Source: Streptomyces ferrugineus (GTDB taxonomy: Bacteria > Actinomycetota > Actinomycetes > Streptomycetales > Streptomycetaceae). Taken from it: DNA of 64,000 nt. The stretch lies in assembly GCF_015160855.1 (NCBI RefSeq), contig NZ_CP063373.1, positions 9,461,001 through 9,525,000 on the forward strand. Direction: 5' to 3'. Shown here piece by piece: positions 25,965 through 35,353 of this stretch. The notes under the pieces were generated by a model that saw only the letters and a list, made by a program, of their open reading frames with translations, had not been told where the DNA came from and did no database searches. A program made the position numbers and the translations under genes. Within the stretch, counting starts at the first letter, position 1. The number at the start of each line of letters is the position of its first letter.

Positions 25965-26879
25965 ATGAGCAAGCAGAGCGGACGCGGGCGTGTCGCGGGC
26001 CTTCCGGCGTGGGACCGCTGCGCGGTCATGGGGGTGGTCAACGTGACCCCCGACTCCTTCTCCGACGGCGGCCGCTGGTTCGACACCACATCCGCCGTCA
26101 AGCACGGCCTCGCCCTGGTCGAGGAGGGCGCCGACCTGGTCGACGTCGGCGGCGAGTCCACCCGCCCCGGCGCCACCCGGGTCGACGAGGACGAGGAGCT
26201 GCGCCGCGTCGTCCCCGTCGTCCGCGGCCTCGCCGCCGAGGGCGTCACGGTCTCCGTGGACACCATGCGCGCCTCCGTCGCCGAGCAGGCCCTCGCCGCC
26301 GGCGCCGCCCTCGTCAACGACGTCAGCGGTGGCCTCGCCGACCCCGCGATGATCCCGGTCGTCGCCGACACCGACGCCCCCTTCGTCGTCATGCACTGGC
26401 GCGGCTTCCTGGAGGGCGGGAACGTCAAGGGCGTCTACGACGACGTCGTCGCCGAGGTCGTCGAGGAGCTGCACGCGCGCGTGGAGGCCGTCCTGGCCGG
26501 CGGCATCGCCCCCGACCGCATCGTCGTCGACCCCGGCCTCGGCTTCTCCAAGGACGCCGAGCACGACCTCGTCCTCCTCGCCCACCTCGACCGCCTGCTC
26601 GCCCTCGGCCACCCCCTCCTCGTCGCCGCCTCCCGCAAGCGGTTCCTCGGCCGGGTCCTCGCCGGACCGGAGGGCGCGCCGCCGCCCGCCCGGGAGCGCG
26701 ACGCCGCCACGGCCGCCGTCTCGGCTCTCGCGGCGCACGCCGGCGCGTGGGCGGTGCGTGTACACGAGGTGCGCGCCACGGCGGACGCGGTGCGCGTCGC
26801 ACGCGCCATCGAGGAGGCGCGCGAGGCGCGTGACGCCGGGAACGCGCCCGGAGCGGACGCCGCCGAAGGAGCCCGGTGA
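25965..26879 (+). CDS. folP: Dihydropteroate synthase
   Basis: 304 residues. FolP condenses p-aminobenzoate with dihydropterin pyrophosphate and is the sulfonamide target. MGVVNVTPDSFSDGG (about residues 22-36), DLVDVGGESTRPGA and the SRKRFLG loop are present, as is the DVSGG segment. A C-terminal tail of about 25 residues is Ala/Glu-rich. It opens the folate cluster and its stop overlaps the next start as GTGA. Confidence 0.95.
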   Translation: MSKQSGRGRVAGLPAWDRCAVMGVVNVTPDSFSDGGRWFDTTSAVKHGLALVEEGADLVDVGGESTRPGATRVDEDEELRRVVPVVRGLAAEGVTVSVDTMRASVAEQALAAGAALVNDVSGGLADPAMIPVVADTDAPFVVMHWRGFLEGGNVKGVYDDVVAEVVEELHARVEAVLAGGIAPDRIVVDPGLGFSKDAEHDLVLLAHLDRLLALGHPLLVAASRKRFLGRVLAGPEGAPPPARERDAATAAVSALAAHAGAWAVRVHEVRATADAVRVARAIEEAREARDAGNAPGADAAEGAR

Positions 26880-27379
26880 GCGCCCCCCACACCGATGTCG
26901 AACAAGTGGAAGCCGCCAACACCGCCTTCTACGAGGCGATGGAGCGCGGCGACTTCGAAGCGCTGTCCGCGCTCTGGCTCACCCCGTCCGACCTCGGTGT
27001 CGACGAGACCTACCACGACCCGGCCGACGCCGGCGTGATCTCCTGTGTGCACCCCGGCTGGCCGGTGCTCACCGGACGCGGGGAGGTCCTCAGGTCGTAC
27101 GCCCTGATCATGGCGAACACCGACTACATCCAGTTCTTCCTCACCGACGTGCATGTCTCCGTCACCGGCGACACCGCCCTGGTGACCTGCACCGAGAACA
27201 TCCTCAGCGGCGGCCCCGCGCCCGACGCCGGGGAGGAGCTCGGTCCGCTCGTGGGCCAGCTCGTGGTCGCCACGAACGTGTTCCGGCGCACGCCCGACGG
27301 CTGGAAGATGTGGTCGCACCACGCCTCGCCCGTGCTCGCCGAAAACGACGAGGAAGAAGGCGACGAGACCCCCTCCTGA
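26876..27379 (+). CDS. NTF2-like (SnoaL-type) protein in the folate cluster
   Basis: 167 residues with a cone-shaped NTF2-like domain: VEAANTAFYEAMERGDFEALSALW at the front, then VLTGRGEVLRSYALIM and VATNVFRRTPDGWKMWSHHAS at the end. An acidic tail follows. It overlaps folP by four bases, so it is made together with it. This family includes binding proteins and isomerases; no catalytic residue can be named and the role in folate synthesis is unknown. Confidence 0.8.
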   Translation: MSAPHTDVEQVEAANTAFYEAMERGDFEALSALWLTPSDLGVDETYHDPADAGVISCVHPGWPVLTGRGEVLRSYALIMANTDYIQFFLTDVHVSVTGDTALVTCTENILSGGPAPDAGEELGPLVGQLVVATNVFRRTPDGWKMWSHHASPVLAENDEEEGDETPS

Positions 27380-27662
27380 GTGGGTAGGCGACGTATCAAG
27401 GGCCGCCGCAGGAATCACCACGGGCGCCCCGACGGGACCAAGAAGTGGTTGGAATCACGCGTGTGCGGGTAGGGGCGGCTACCAACCCGTGAGCCGCCGG
27501 GTTCCCCAGGGGAAACACACGATGAATCCTGCCGGCCCCGGACCGGGCCCACGCCCCGTGGCCCGGTTCTGTCAGTGCCCGCAGGTAGATTCGTTCGAGG
27601 CCGGTGTGCCGCCCGCACACGGCATCGACCGGCCGTCACCGACGATTGCAGGAGTGATTCGC

Positions 27663-28022
27663 GTGGATCGTGTCGCGCTGCGCGGCCTGAAGGCCCGCGG
27701 GTACCACGGTGTGTTCCCGGAGGAACGCAGGGAGGGCCAGACCTTCGTCGTGGACCTCGTCCTGGGCCTGGACACCCGGCCTGCCGCCGCCGACGACGAC
27801 CTGGCGAAGACCGTGCACTACGGCATCGTGGCGGAGGAGGTCGTGGCCGTCGTCGAGGGCGAGCCGGTCAACCTCATCGAGACGCTCGCCGCACGCGTCG
27901 CCCAGGCCTGTCTGAAGCACGAGGGGGTCCAGGAGGTCGAGGTCACCGTCCACAAGCCGGACGCGCCGATCACGGTCCCCTTCGACGACGTGACCGTCAC
28001 CATCACCCGGAGCCGAGTATGA
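27663..28022 (+). CDS. folB: Dihydroneopterin aldolase
   Basis: 119 residues. FolB splits dihydroneopterin to hydroxymethyl-dihydropterin and glycolaldehyde. VDRVALRGLKARGYHGVFPEER is the typical start (Glu in the active site), with HYGIVAEEV, NLIETLA and VTVHKPDAPI after it. The GTG at 27663 is placed by AGGAG about 9 nt upstream; longer starts are not protein-like. The stop overlaps folK as ATGA. The 283-bp gap before it carries nothing recognised but may hold a promoter. Confidence 0.93.
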   Translation: MDRVALRGLKARGYHGVFPEERREGQTFVVDLVLGLDTRPAAADDDLAKTVHYGIVAEEVVAVVEGEPVNLIETLAARVAQACLKHEGVQEVEVTVHKPDAPITVPFDDVTVTITRSRV

Positions 28023-28630
28023 CTGCACCCTTCCTCAAGGGCCCCAGCGACCCGACCGTACAGCCGGTACCCGCCTCCGTCGTCGAGAAGGTCGACGCCG
28101 CCGACACCACCCTGCACAACCCCAAACGGGCCGTGCTCTCCCTCGGCTCCAACCTGGGCAACCGCCTGGAGACCCTCCAGGGCGCCATCGACGCGCTGGA
28201 GGACACCCCCGGCGTACGCATCAAGGGTGTCTCCCCCGTCTACGAGACCGAGCCCTGGGGCGTCGAGCCCGGCAGCCAGCCCACCTACTTCAACGCGATC
28301 GTGGTCCTCAAGACCACACTCCCCCCGTCCTCCCTCCTGGAGCGGGCGCACGCGGTCGAGGAGGCCTTCCACCGGGTCCGCGACGAGCGCTGGGGCGCAC
28401 GCACCCTCGACGTCGACATCGTCGCCTACGCCGAACTCGTCTCCGACGACCCGCACCTCACCCTGCCCCACCCGCGCGCCCACGAACGGGCCTTCGTCCT
28501 CGCTCCCTGGCACGACCTGGAGCCCGAGGCCCAGCTGCCGGGCCGCGGCGCGGTCGCCGATCTGCTCGGCACCGTCCCCCAGGACGGCGTCGCGCCGCGC
28601 GAGGATCTGGAACTCCGGCTGCCCGAGTAG
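28019..28630 (+). CDS. folK: HPPK, 6-hydroxymethyl-dihydropterin pyrophosphokinase
   Basis: 203 residues. FolK moves pyrophosphate from ATP to hydroxymethyl-dihydropterin, giving the FolP substrate. LSLGSNLGNRLETLQGAID, VYETEPWGV and the signature RWGARTLDVDIVAY with LTLPHPRAHERAFVL are clear. An extra N-terminus of about 38 residues precedes the domain. Coupled to folB by a four-base overlap; the DUF3180 gene follows 57 bp on. Confidence 0.95.
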   Translation: MTAPFLKGPSDPTVQPVPASVVEKVDAADTTLHNPKRAVLSLGSNLGNRLETLQGAIDALEDTPGVRIKGVSPVYETEPWGVEPGSQPTYFNAIVVLKTTLPPSSLLERAHAVEEAFHRVRDERWGARTLDVDIVAYAELVSDDPHLTLPHPRAHERAFVLAPWHDLEPEAQLPGRGAVADLLGTVPQDGVAPREDLELRLPE

Positions 28631-28687
28631 TCGTTAAGGTCAAGACGACCACAATCCGCGGGCACCCGGGGGAGCTGAAGGAACACC

Positions 28688-29176
28688 GTGAGAGAGCTGC
28701 GCATCAGGACGCTGGTCGGCGTGTTCATCGTCGCCGGTGTCCTGTCCTGGGCGGGCGCCCGCCTCTGGAACGCCGTGGGGACCCTGCCCAGCGTCCCCCT
28801 GGCCGCCCCCATCGTCCTGGCGATCATCGCCGTGATCCTGCTGTCCACGGCGCTGTCGATCCGCGCCCGCCTCAAGGCCCAGCGCGAACGCCGCCCCGAG
28901 GCCAAGGGCGTCGATCCCCTGATGGCGGCCCGCGCGGTCGTCTTCGGCCAGGCCAGCGCCCTGGTGGCCGCCCTCGTCGCCGGCATGTACGGAGGCACCG
29001 GCGTCTTCCTCCTGGAATCCCTCGACGTCCCCGCCCGCCGCGACCAGGCCATCTACGCCGGCTTCTCGGTCCTGGCCGGCATCGGCGTCATAGTGGCGGC
29101 GATCTTCCTGGAACGAGTGTGCAAACTCCCGGAGGACGACGAACACAACGGCACGGGGGCGGCGCCGACGGTGTAG
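28688..29176 (+). CDS. DUF3180 membrane protein
   Basis: 162 residues from a GTG with GAAGGA upstream. Four membrane helices are seen at about residues 8-28, 35-56, 84-106 and 118-142. Proteins of this family sit after folK in many actinobacteria; their function is unknown. The C-terminus is short and acidic. It ends 24 bp from the convergent folE. Confidence 0.83.
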   Translation: MRELRIRTLVGVFIVAGVLSWAGARLWNAVGTLPSVPLAAPIVLAIIAVILLSTALSIRARLKAQRERRPEAKGVDPLMAARAVVFGQASALVAALVAGMYGGTGVFLLESLDVPARRDQAIYAGFSVLAGIGVIVAAIFLERVCKLPEDDEHNGTGAAPTV

Positions 29177-29200
29177 CGCGGGGTCGGTGCGGACTGGTCG

Positions 29201-29806
29201 TCAGCGGGCCATGATGAGGCTCATCGCCTCGTTGCGCGTCGCCGCGTCCCTCAGCTGACCACGCACCGCCGACGTTATGGTCTTGGCGCCCGGCTTGCGG
29301 ATGCCGCGCATCGACATGCACATGTGCTCGCACTCCACGACTACGATGACGCCGCGGGGCTCCAGGATCTCCATCAGGGAGTCCGCGATCTGGGTAGTGA
29401 GACGTTCCTGCACCTGCGGCCGACGGGCATAGACATCCACCAACCGGGCCAGCTTGGACAGCCCGGTGATCTTGCCGGACGTGGCCGGGATGTATCCGAC
29501 GTGAGCGACGCCCCGGAACGGCACCAGATGATGCTCACAGGTCGAGTACACCTCGATGTCCTTCACGAGCACCATCTCGTCGTGCCCGATGTCGAACGTC
29601 GTCGTCAGCACGTCCTCGGGCTTCTGCCACAGCCCTCCGAAGATCTCCTTGTACGCCCGTGCCACCCGCGCCGGAGTCTCCCGAAGCCCCTCCCGATCAG
29701 GATCCTCCCCGACCGCGATCAGCAGCTCACGTACGGCGTTCTCGGCGCGCTTCTCGTCGAACTCGCCGATGAAGCCCTCGCCATCCAGCGTCACGGGGTC
29801 GGTCAT
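29201..29806 (-). CDS. folE: GTP cyclohydrolase I
   Basis: 201 residues. FolE converts GTP to dihydroneopterin triphosphate, the entry step of folate synthesis, completing the set next to folP, folB and folK. Zinc ligands are in [11 protein letters not shown] and in [33 protein letters not shown] is the usual core. Start is the ATG ending at 29806, with GAGG upstream. It lies 148 bp after ftsH, behind two strong hairpins, so it should have its own promoter. Confidence 0.96.
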   Translation of the reverse strand: MTDPVTLDGEGFIGEFDEKRAENAVRELLIAVGEDPDREGLRETPARVARAYKEIFGGLWQKPEDVLTTTFDIGHDEMVLVKDIEVYSTCEHHLVPFRGVAHVGYIPATSGKITGLSKLARLVDVYARRPQVQERLTTQIADSLMEILEPRGVIVVVECEHMCMSMRGIRKPGAKTITSAVRGQLRDAATRNEAMSLIMAR

Positions 29807-29878
29807 GTGGTGCCTCGTTCCTCTGCGGGTCGCGCGCGTGTGGGCCACGTGCGCGTCTGAACTGCGGGCATACGGAAA

Positions 29879-29918
29879 ATGCCGCGCCCCCCAGGCTAGA
29901 ACCAGGGGGGCGCGGCAT
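29879..29918. terminator. Strong hairpin between ftsH and folE
   Basis: A perfect 14-bp stem, ATGCCGCGCCCCCC with its complement, and a 12-nt loop. It is the second of two hairpins after ftsH. No T-run follows, as is common in Streptomyces. Confidence 0.7.
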
Positions 29919-29923
29919 CCATT

Positions 29924-29951
29924 CCGGGCCAGGTGAGGACACCTGGCCCGG
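29924..29951. terminator. Hairpin directly after the ftsH stop
   Basis: A perfect 12-bp stem (CCGGGCCAGGTG and complement) with a 4-nt loop, only 3 bp beyond the ftsH stop codon. Confidence 0.75.
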
Positions 29952-29954
29952 GCG

Positions 29955-31994
29955 TCAGCTCTCGGGACGCTCCTCAGGAGCCGGCTCGGTCGCCGGGGCG
30001 GGCTCCGTCACCGTCGACTTGGCGGTGCTGATCGCCGGGGTCGCACCGTTGGCGCCGTTCGTCAGTGCGAGCTCCTTGGGGGAGAGCACCGGCGGACGGG
30101 TGGACGGCGTACGGCGGGAGGAACCGGTCCAGGCGGGCCGCGGCGGGCGCTTGACGATCGGGGCGAAGATCTCGGCGATCTCCTCCTTGCCGAGCGTCTC
30201 CTTCTCCAGCAGCGCGAGCACCAGGTTGTCGAGGACGTCGCGGTTCTCGACCAGGATCTCCCAGGCCTCGTTGTGCGCGTTCTCGATGAGCTTCTTGACT
30301 TCCTCGTCCACCAGTGCGGCGACCTCTTCCGAGTAGTCGCGCTGGTGAGCCATCTCACGTCCGAGGAAGGGCTCGGTGTTGTCGCCGCCGAACTTGATGG
30401 CGCCCAGACGCTCGGTCATGCCGTACTGCGTGACCATCGCGCGGGCCGTGGCCGTGGCCTTCTCGATGTCGTTGGCCGCGCCCGTGGTCGGGTCGTGGAA
30501 GACGAGTTCCTCGGCCGCGCGGCCGCCCAGCATGTAGGCCAGCTGGTCCAGCATCTCGTTGCGCGTGGTCGAGTACTTGTCCTCGTCCGGCAGGACCATC
30601 GTGTAGCCGAGGGCGCGGCCTCTGGACAGGATCGTGATCTTGTGGACCGGGTCGGAGTTGGGGGAGGCCGCCGCGACCAGGGCGTGTCCGCCCTCGTGGT
30701 ACGCGGTGATCTTCTTTTCCTTGTCCGACATGATCCGGGTCCGCTTCTGCGGGCCCGCCACGACGCGGTCGATGGCCTCGTCCAGCATCTGGTTGTCGAC
30801 CAGCTTCTTGTCCGAGCGGGCCGTGAGCAGCGCGGCCTCGTTGAGGACGTTGCTCAGGTCCGCGCCGGTGAAGCCCGGGGTGCGGCGGGCGACCGCCGAC
30901 AGGTCGACGTCCGGTGCGACCGGCTTGCCCTTCTGGTGGACCTTGAGGATCTCCAGACGGCCCTGCATGTCCGGGCGGTCGACCGCGATCTGGCGGTCGA
31001 AGCGGCCGGGGCGCAGGAGGGCCGGGTCGAGGATGTCGGGCCGGTTCGTCGCGGCGATGAGGATCACGCCGCCCTTGACGTCGAAGCCGTCCATCTCGAC
31101 GAGCAGCTGGTTCAGGGTCTGCTCGCGCTCGTCGTGACCGCCGCCGAGGCCGGCGCCGCGGTGGCGGCCGACCGCGTCGATCTCGTCGACGAAGACGATC
31201 GCCGGGGCGTTCGCCTTGGCCTGCTCGAACAGGTCACGGACTCGGGAGGCACCGACGCCGACGAACATCTCGACGAAGTCGGAACCGGAGATCGAGTAGA
31301 AGGGGACGCCCGCCTCGCCGGCGACGGCGCGCGCGAGGAGCGTCTTGCCGGTGCCGGGAGGCCCGTAGAGCAGGACGCCCTTGGGGATCTTGGCACCCAC
31401 GGCCTGGAACTTCGCCGGTTCCTGGAGGAACTCCTTGATCTCCTGGAGCTCTTCCACGGCCTCGTCCGAGCCGGCGACGTCCGAGAACGTCGTCTTCGGG
31501 GTGTCCTTGGTGATGAGTTTCGCCTTGGACTTGCCGAAGTTCATGACTCGGGAGCCGCCGCCCTGCATCTGATTCATCAGGAACAGGAACACGACGACGA
31601 TGAGGACGAAGGGAAGCAGGGAGAGCAGGATGCCGACGAACGGGTTCTGCTTGGACGGCGAGACCGTGTAGCCGTCCGGGATCTGCTTCTGCTCGTACTT
31701 GTTCTGCAGTGTGTTGGCGATGGCCACACCCTGGTCGCCGATGTAGCTCGCCTGGATCTTGGAGCTGCCCTCGACCTTCTGGCCGTCCTTGAGCTGGGCC
31801 TTGACGGTCTGCTCGTCGCCGGTGGTCAGCTTGACCGACTCGACCTTGTTCTCGTTGATCGCCTGGACGACCTGGCCGGTGTCCACCGTCTTGTAGCCCT
31901 CGGACGAGCCGACGACCTGCATCAACACGACCACGGCAAGGACGGCCAGCACGATCCACATGACCGGCCCACGGAAGTATCGCTTCACGTCCAT
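29955..31994 (-). CDS. ftsH: FtsH, membrane AAA+ zinc metalloprotease
   Basis: 679 residues. FtsH degrades membrane and short-lived cytosolic proteins. Membrane helices at about 11-29 and 119-140 flank the small outside domain. Walker A GPPGTGKT is at 211-218, Walker [10 protein letters not shown] at about 266-274, and the zinc site HEGGH at 433-437. The C-terminal 65 residues are a Pro/Thr/Ala/Glu-rich tail. The ATG at 31994 ([13 protein letters not shown]) is preferred to one 36 nt upstream. It follows hpt after 185 bp. Confidence 0.96.
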   Translation of the reverse strand: MDVKRYFRGPVMWIVLAVLAVVVLMQVVGSSEGYKTVDTGQVVQAINENKVESVKLTTGDEQTVKAQLKDGQKVEGSSKIQASYIGDQGVAIANTLQNKYEQKQIPDGYTVSPSKQNPFVGILLSLLPFVLIVVVFLFLMNQMQGGGSRVMNFGKSKAKLITKDTPKTTFSDVAGSDEAVEELQEIKEFLQEPAKFQAVGAKIPKGVLLYGPPGTGKTLLARAVAGEAGVPFYSISGSDFVEMFVGVGASRVRDLFEQAKANAPAIVFVDEIDAVGRHRGAGLGGGHDEREQTLNQLLVEMDGFDVKGGVILIAATNRPDILDPALLRPGRFDRQIAVDRPDMQGRLEILKVHQKGKPVAPDVDLSAVARRTPGFTGADLSNVLNEAALLTARSDKKLVDNQMLDEAIDRVVAGPQKRTRIMSDKEKKITAYHEGGHALVAAASPNSDPVHKITILSRGRALGYTMVLPDEDKYSTTRNEMLDQLAYMLGGRAAEELVFHDPTTGAANDIEKATATARAMVTQYGMTERLGAIKFGGDNTEPFLGREMAHQRDYSEEVAALVDEEVKKLIENAHNEAWEILVENRDVLDNLVLALLEKETLGKEEIAEIFAPIVKRPPRPAWTGSSRRTPSTRPPVLSPKELALTNGANGATPAISTAKSTVTEPAPATEPAPEERPES

Positions 31995-32179
31995 CCATAC
32001 GGAGCGGTGCCGCCCCGTCCCTCCTGCCATAGTGAGTTTGATAAGACAGTTCTTCTGACGGTACCCCAGCTTTGTCGCCCGCAGCCGCACGGGACGGCTG
32101 GCAAGCCCGTCTGCATGCTCCAACGGCGCGAGGCCCGCCGGGGTTCCCGATCTTCGTACGGTGCTTGGGCCCTTCGGGC

Positions 32180-32740
32180 TCAGCCGCCGTAGACGTGGGG
32201 CGCGAGCGTACCGACGAACGGGAGGTTGCGGTACTTCTCGGCGTAGTCGAGGCCGTAGCCGACGACGAACTCGTTGGGGATGTCGAAGCCGACCCACTCG
32301 ACGTCGATGGCGACCTTCGCGGCGTCCGGCTTGCGCAGCAGGGTGCAGATCTTCAGGGACTCGGGCTCGCGGGAGCCGAGGTTGTTGATCAGCCAGGACA
32401 GGGTCAGTCCGGAGTCGATGATGTCCTCGACGATCAGGACGTGCCGGCCCTTGATGTCGGTGTCGAGGTCCTTGAGGATCCGCACGACACCGGAGGACTG
32501 GGTGCCGGCGCCGTACGACGACACGGCCATCCAGTCCATGGTGACGGGGGTGGACAGCGCCCTTGCGAGGTCGGCCATCACCATCACCGCGCCCTTGAGG
32601 ACGCCGACGATCAGCACGTCCTTGCCCTCGTACTCCGCGTCGATCTTCGCTGCCAGCTCGGCCAGCTTGGCGTCGATCTCTTCCTTGGTGATGAGCACCT
32701 GCTGGAGGTCGGCACCCATGTCTTTCGCGTCCACCCGCAT
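32180..32740 (-). CDS. hpt: Hypoxanthine phosphoribosyltransferase
   Basis: 186 residues. It salvages hypoxanthine and guanine with PRPP. The PRPP loop [17 protein letters not shown] is central, with DWMAVSSYG before it and [20 protein letters not shown] binding the base. Three in-frame starts are possible; the ATG at 32740 gives the length usual in Streptomyces. It sits between tilS and ftsH, the conserved tilS-hpt-ftsH order of Gram-positive bacteria. Confidence 0.95.
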   Translation of the reverse strand: MRVDAKDMGADLQQVLITKEEIDAKLAELAAKIDAEYEGKDVLIVGVLKGAVMVMADLARALSTPVTMDWMAVSSYGAGTQSSGVVRILKDLDTDIKGRHVLIVEDIIDSGLTLSWLINNLGSREPESLKICTLLRKPDAAKVAIDVEWVGFDIPNEFVVGYGLDYAEKYRNLPFVGTLAPHVYGG

Positions 32741-32812
32741 CACTTTCGGTCGGTCGTCCCGCATTCCTGGCCGGCCTGGCCCCTCCACGACATGCCTCGG
32801 AGGGGTCGGGAA

Positions 32813-33928
32813 TCAGCCTTGCCGAATCACCAGTCTGCCACCCTGCCGCTGGGCGACGACTTTGCCGGGGAGGTTGATGGCTCCCTGGCCGCGCCAGCCG
32901 GTGATCAGACGGTCGACTTCCTCGATGTGCCGGGCGAACAGGGAACCGGCGGGCGCCCCGGCCTCGATGGCGGCGCGGCGCAGGATCCGGCGGCGTACGG
33001 CGGGCGGCAGCGCGTACAGCTTGGCGCACTCCAGCAGTCCGGTCGCATCGCGTACGGCGGCCTCGGCCTGGCTGGCCCAGGCGTCGAGGGCGTCGGCGTC
33101 GTCGCGGGAGAGCTGGGCGGTGCGGGCGAGGGCCTCGACGACGCCCTTGCCGAGCGCCTTCTCCAGGGCGGGCAGCCCTTCCTGGCGCAGGCGCGAACGC
33201 GTGTACGCGGGGTCGGAGTTGTGGGGGTCGTCCCAGACCGGCAGGGACTGGACCATGCAGGCCTTGCGGGCGGTCTGCCGGTCGAGCCCGAGGAAGGGGC
33301 GCCGGTAGCGGCCGCCGGCCCCGGAGACCGCGGCCATTCCGGACAGGGAGCGGATGCCGGAGCCGCGGGCGAGGCCGAGCAGCACGGTCTCGGCCTGGTC
33401 GTCGCGGGTGTGGCCGAGCAGGACGGCAACGGCGCCGTGGCGGACGGCGGCGGCGTCGAGGGCGGCGTAGCGGGCGTCGCGGGCGGCGGCCTCGGGTCCG
33501 CCGGTGCGGCCGACGGTCACGGCGATGGACTCGGCCGGGTCGAGGCCGAGTTCGCGCAGGCGCTGGACGACTTCGTCGGCGCGCAGGTCGGAGCCGGGCT
33601 GCAGTCCGTGGTCGACGGTGATGCCGCCGGCGCGGATGCCGAGTTTGGGGGCTTCGAACGCGAGGGCGGAGGCGAGGGCCATGGAGTCGGCGCCGCCGGA
33701 GCACGCCACGAGCACGAGCGGGGAGGGGGGCCGCTCGTGCGGGGCAGCGTGCAGGGGCTCCCGGGGGGGCGGTCCGGGGAGCGCGTACGACGTTTCGAGC
33801 GCCGTGTCGTGGGCGGCGCGGGGGGCGCCGGTCGGTACGGCGGTGGTGCGGTTGTGTTCGGTGAGGATGTCGTGGAGGACGCGGCGGACCGCCAGGCGTA
33901 TCGCCGCGACCGCAGGATGGGGACCCAT
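32813..33928 (-). CDS. tilS: tRNA(Ile)-lysidine synthetase
   Basis: 371 residues. TilS puts lysine on C34 of the CAU-anticodon tRNA-Ile, changing its decoding to AUA. The PP-loop ATP site [13 protein letters not shown] lies at residues 74-86 and [18 protein letters not shown] follows. Compared with the family, about 45 residues are inserted between the first helix and the PP-loop (about 25-68), Pro/Ala-rich. AAGGGAA stands just upstream of the ATG. Transcribed with hpt. Confidence 0.94.
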   Translation of the reverse strand: MGPHPAVAAIRLAVRRVLHDILTEHNRTTAVPTGAPRAAHDTALETSYALPGPPPREPLHAAPHERPPSPLVLVACSGGADSMALASALAFEAPKLGIRAGGITVDHGLQPGSDLRADEVVQRLRELGLDPAESIAVTVGRTGGPEAAARDARYAALDAAAVRHGAVAVLLGHTRDDQAETVLLGLARGSGIRSLSGMAAVSGAGGRYRRPFLGLDRQTARKACMVQSLPVWDDPHNSDPAYTRSRLRQEGLPALEKALGKGVVEALARTAQLSRDDADALDAWASQAEAAVRDATGLLECAKLYALPPAVRRRILRRAAIEAGAPAGSLFARHIEEVDRLITGWRGQGAINLPGKVVAQRQGGRLVIRQG

Positions 33929-34139
33929 GTCCGGTTCCCTTCATGAAGTTGTCGGGGGGTGAGTCCGAGTTCGGTCACTCAGAGTGTGTAGATGGTGACA
34001 GAACCGGGCCGTTCCCCGAGCATCGCACGCCTACCCATGGCTCACGGTCCCTCGGACGGGTGATTGGAGGGGCGTTCGCCTGCCGTCGGCCGGATTCGGT
34101 TCACGACCTTCGTATGAGATTCACAACGCGGCGCGCGAT

Positions 34140-35264
34140 TCACGACTCCGTCTTGCGGTGCACCCGCGCGATCCAGTCCGCGGGTTTGGCGATCTCCGCC
34201 TTGGTGGGGAGGGTGTTCGGGGACGTCCACACGCGGTTGAAGCCGTCCATGCCGACCTGTTCCACGACGGACCGCACGAAGCGTTCGCCGTCGCGGTACT
34301 GCCGGAGTTTGGCGTCCAGGCCGAGCAGTTTGCGCAGGGCCATGTCCAGTCGGGAGGCGCCCTTGGCGCGGCGCTGCTGGAACTTCTCGCGGATCTCGGC
34401 GACGGACGGCACCACGGCCGGGCCGACGCCGTCCATGACGAAGTCGGCGTGGCCTTCCAGGAGGGACATCACGGCGGTGAGGCGGCCGAGGATCTCCCGC
34501 TGGGCCGGGGTCTGCACCAGTTCCACGAAGGAGCGCCCGCCGTCGTCCTCCTCGGCCTCGGGCCGGCCGCCCGAGAGGGACTGTGCGGCTTCGCGGATGC
34601 GTTCGAGGACGGTCATGGGGTCGACGTCGGTCTCCCCCAGGAATGACTGGATTTCGCCCTCCAGGTGGTCCCGCAGCCAGGGGACGGCGCTGAACTGCGT
34701 GCGGTGGGTCTCCTCGTGCAGGCACACCCACAGGCGGAAGTCGTGGGGCTGGACGTCGAGTTCGCGCTCGACGTGCACGATGTTCGGGGCGACGAGGAGG
34801 AGGCGGCCGCCGCCGTTCTCGCCCGCGGGGAGTTCGCGGGTGGCGGGGGCGAAGGTCTCGTACTGACCGAGGACGCGGGAGGCGAGGAAGGACAGCAGCA
34901 TTCCGAGTTCGACGCCGGTGACCTTGCCGCCGACCGCGCCGAGGACCGCGCCGCCGGGGCTGCTGGTGCGGCGTTCCTGCATCTTGTCGAGGAGGGGCTT
35001 GAGGATCTCGCGGAAGCCGGCGACGTTCGCCCGGACCCAGCCGGGGCGGTCGACGACGAGGACGGGGGTGTCGTGGATGTCGTCCGTGCCCATCCGGGTG
35101 AAGCCCCGGACGTGTTCCTCCGAGGACTTGGCGTGTCGGCGCAGCTCGGCGACGACGGCCCGGGCCTCGTCGCGGCTCACCTCGGGGCCCGGCCGTACGA
35201 GCCGGGTCGCGGTCGCCACCGCGAGATTCCAGTCGACCATCTCGGCACCACCGATGCTCGTCAT
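34140..35264 (-). CDS. Zincin-like metallohydrolase family protein (DUF2342)
   Basis: 374 residues. The motif LHEETHRTQF contains HExxH (H183-H187) and a further EGHADFVMDG near residue 285 could supply the third ligand, as in the DUF2342 zincin family of actinobacteria. Databases sometimes call it F420-biosynthesis-associated, but I know no direct evidence for that and no F420 gene is near. No signal peptide: probably cytosolic. It lies between dacB and tilS on the same strand. Confidence 0.83.
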   Translation of the reverse strand: MTSIGGAEMVDWNLAVATATRLVRPGPEVSRDEARAVVAELRRHAKSSEEHVRGFTRMGTDDIHDTPVLVVDRPGWVRANVAGFREILKPLLDKMQERRTSSPGGAVLGAVGGKVTGVELGMLLSFLASRVLGQYETFAPATRELPAGENGGGRLLLVAPNIVHVERELDVQPHDFRLWVCLHEETHRTQFSAVPWLRDHLEGEIQSFLGETDVDPMTVLERIREAAQSLSGGRPEAEEDDGGRSFVELVQTPAQREILGRLTAVMSLLEGHADFVMDGVGPAVVPSVAEIREKFQQRRAKGASRLDMALRKLLGLDAKLRQYRDGERFVRSVVEQVGMDGFNRVWTSPNTLPTKAEIAKPADWIARVHRKTES

Positions 35265-35353
35265 GTGTCAACCGTACGTGAGCGCTCCCTCTTGGGGCAG
35301 GCCGTGGCGGTCGGCTGGAGCAGGGGTGCGGTGCGAGGGCTTTCAGAACACCC

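Noticed and set aside
29955..33944. Giant protein joining ftsH with a 650-residue N-terminal part
   Set aside because: The upstream part is an Arg/Pro-rich shadow of hpt and tilS; FtsH starts normally at 31994.
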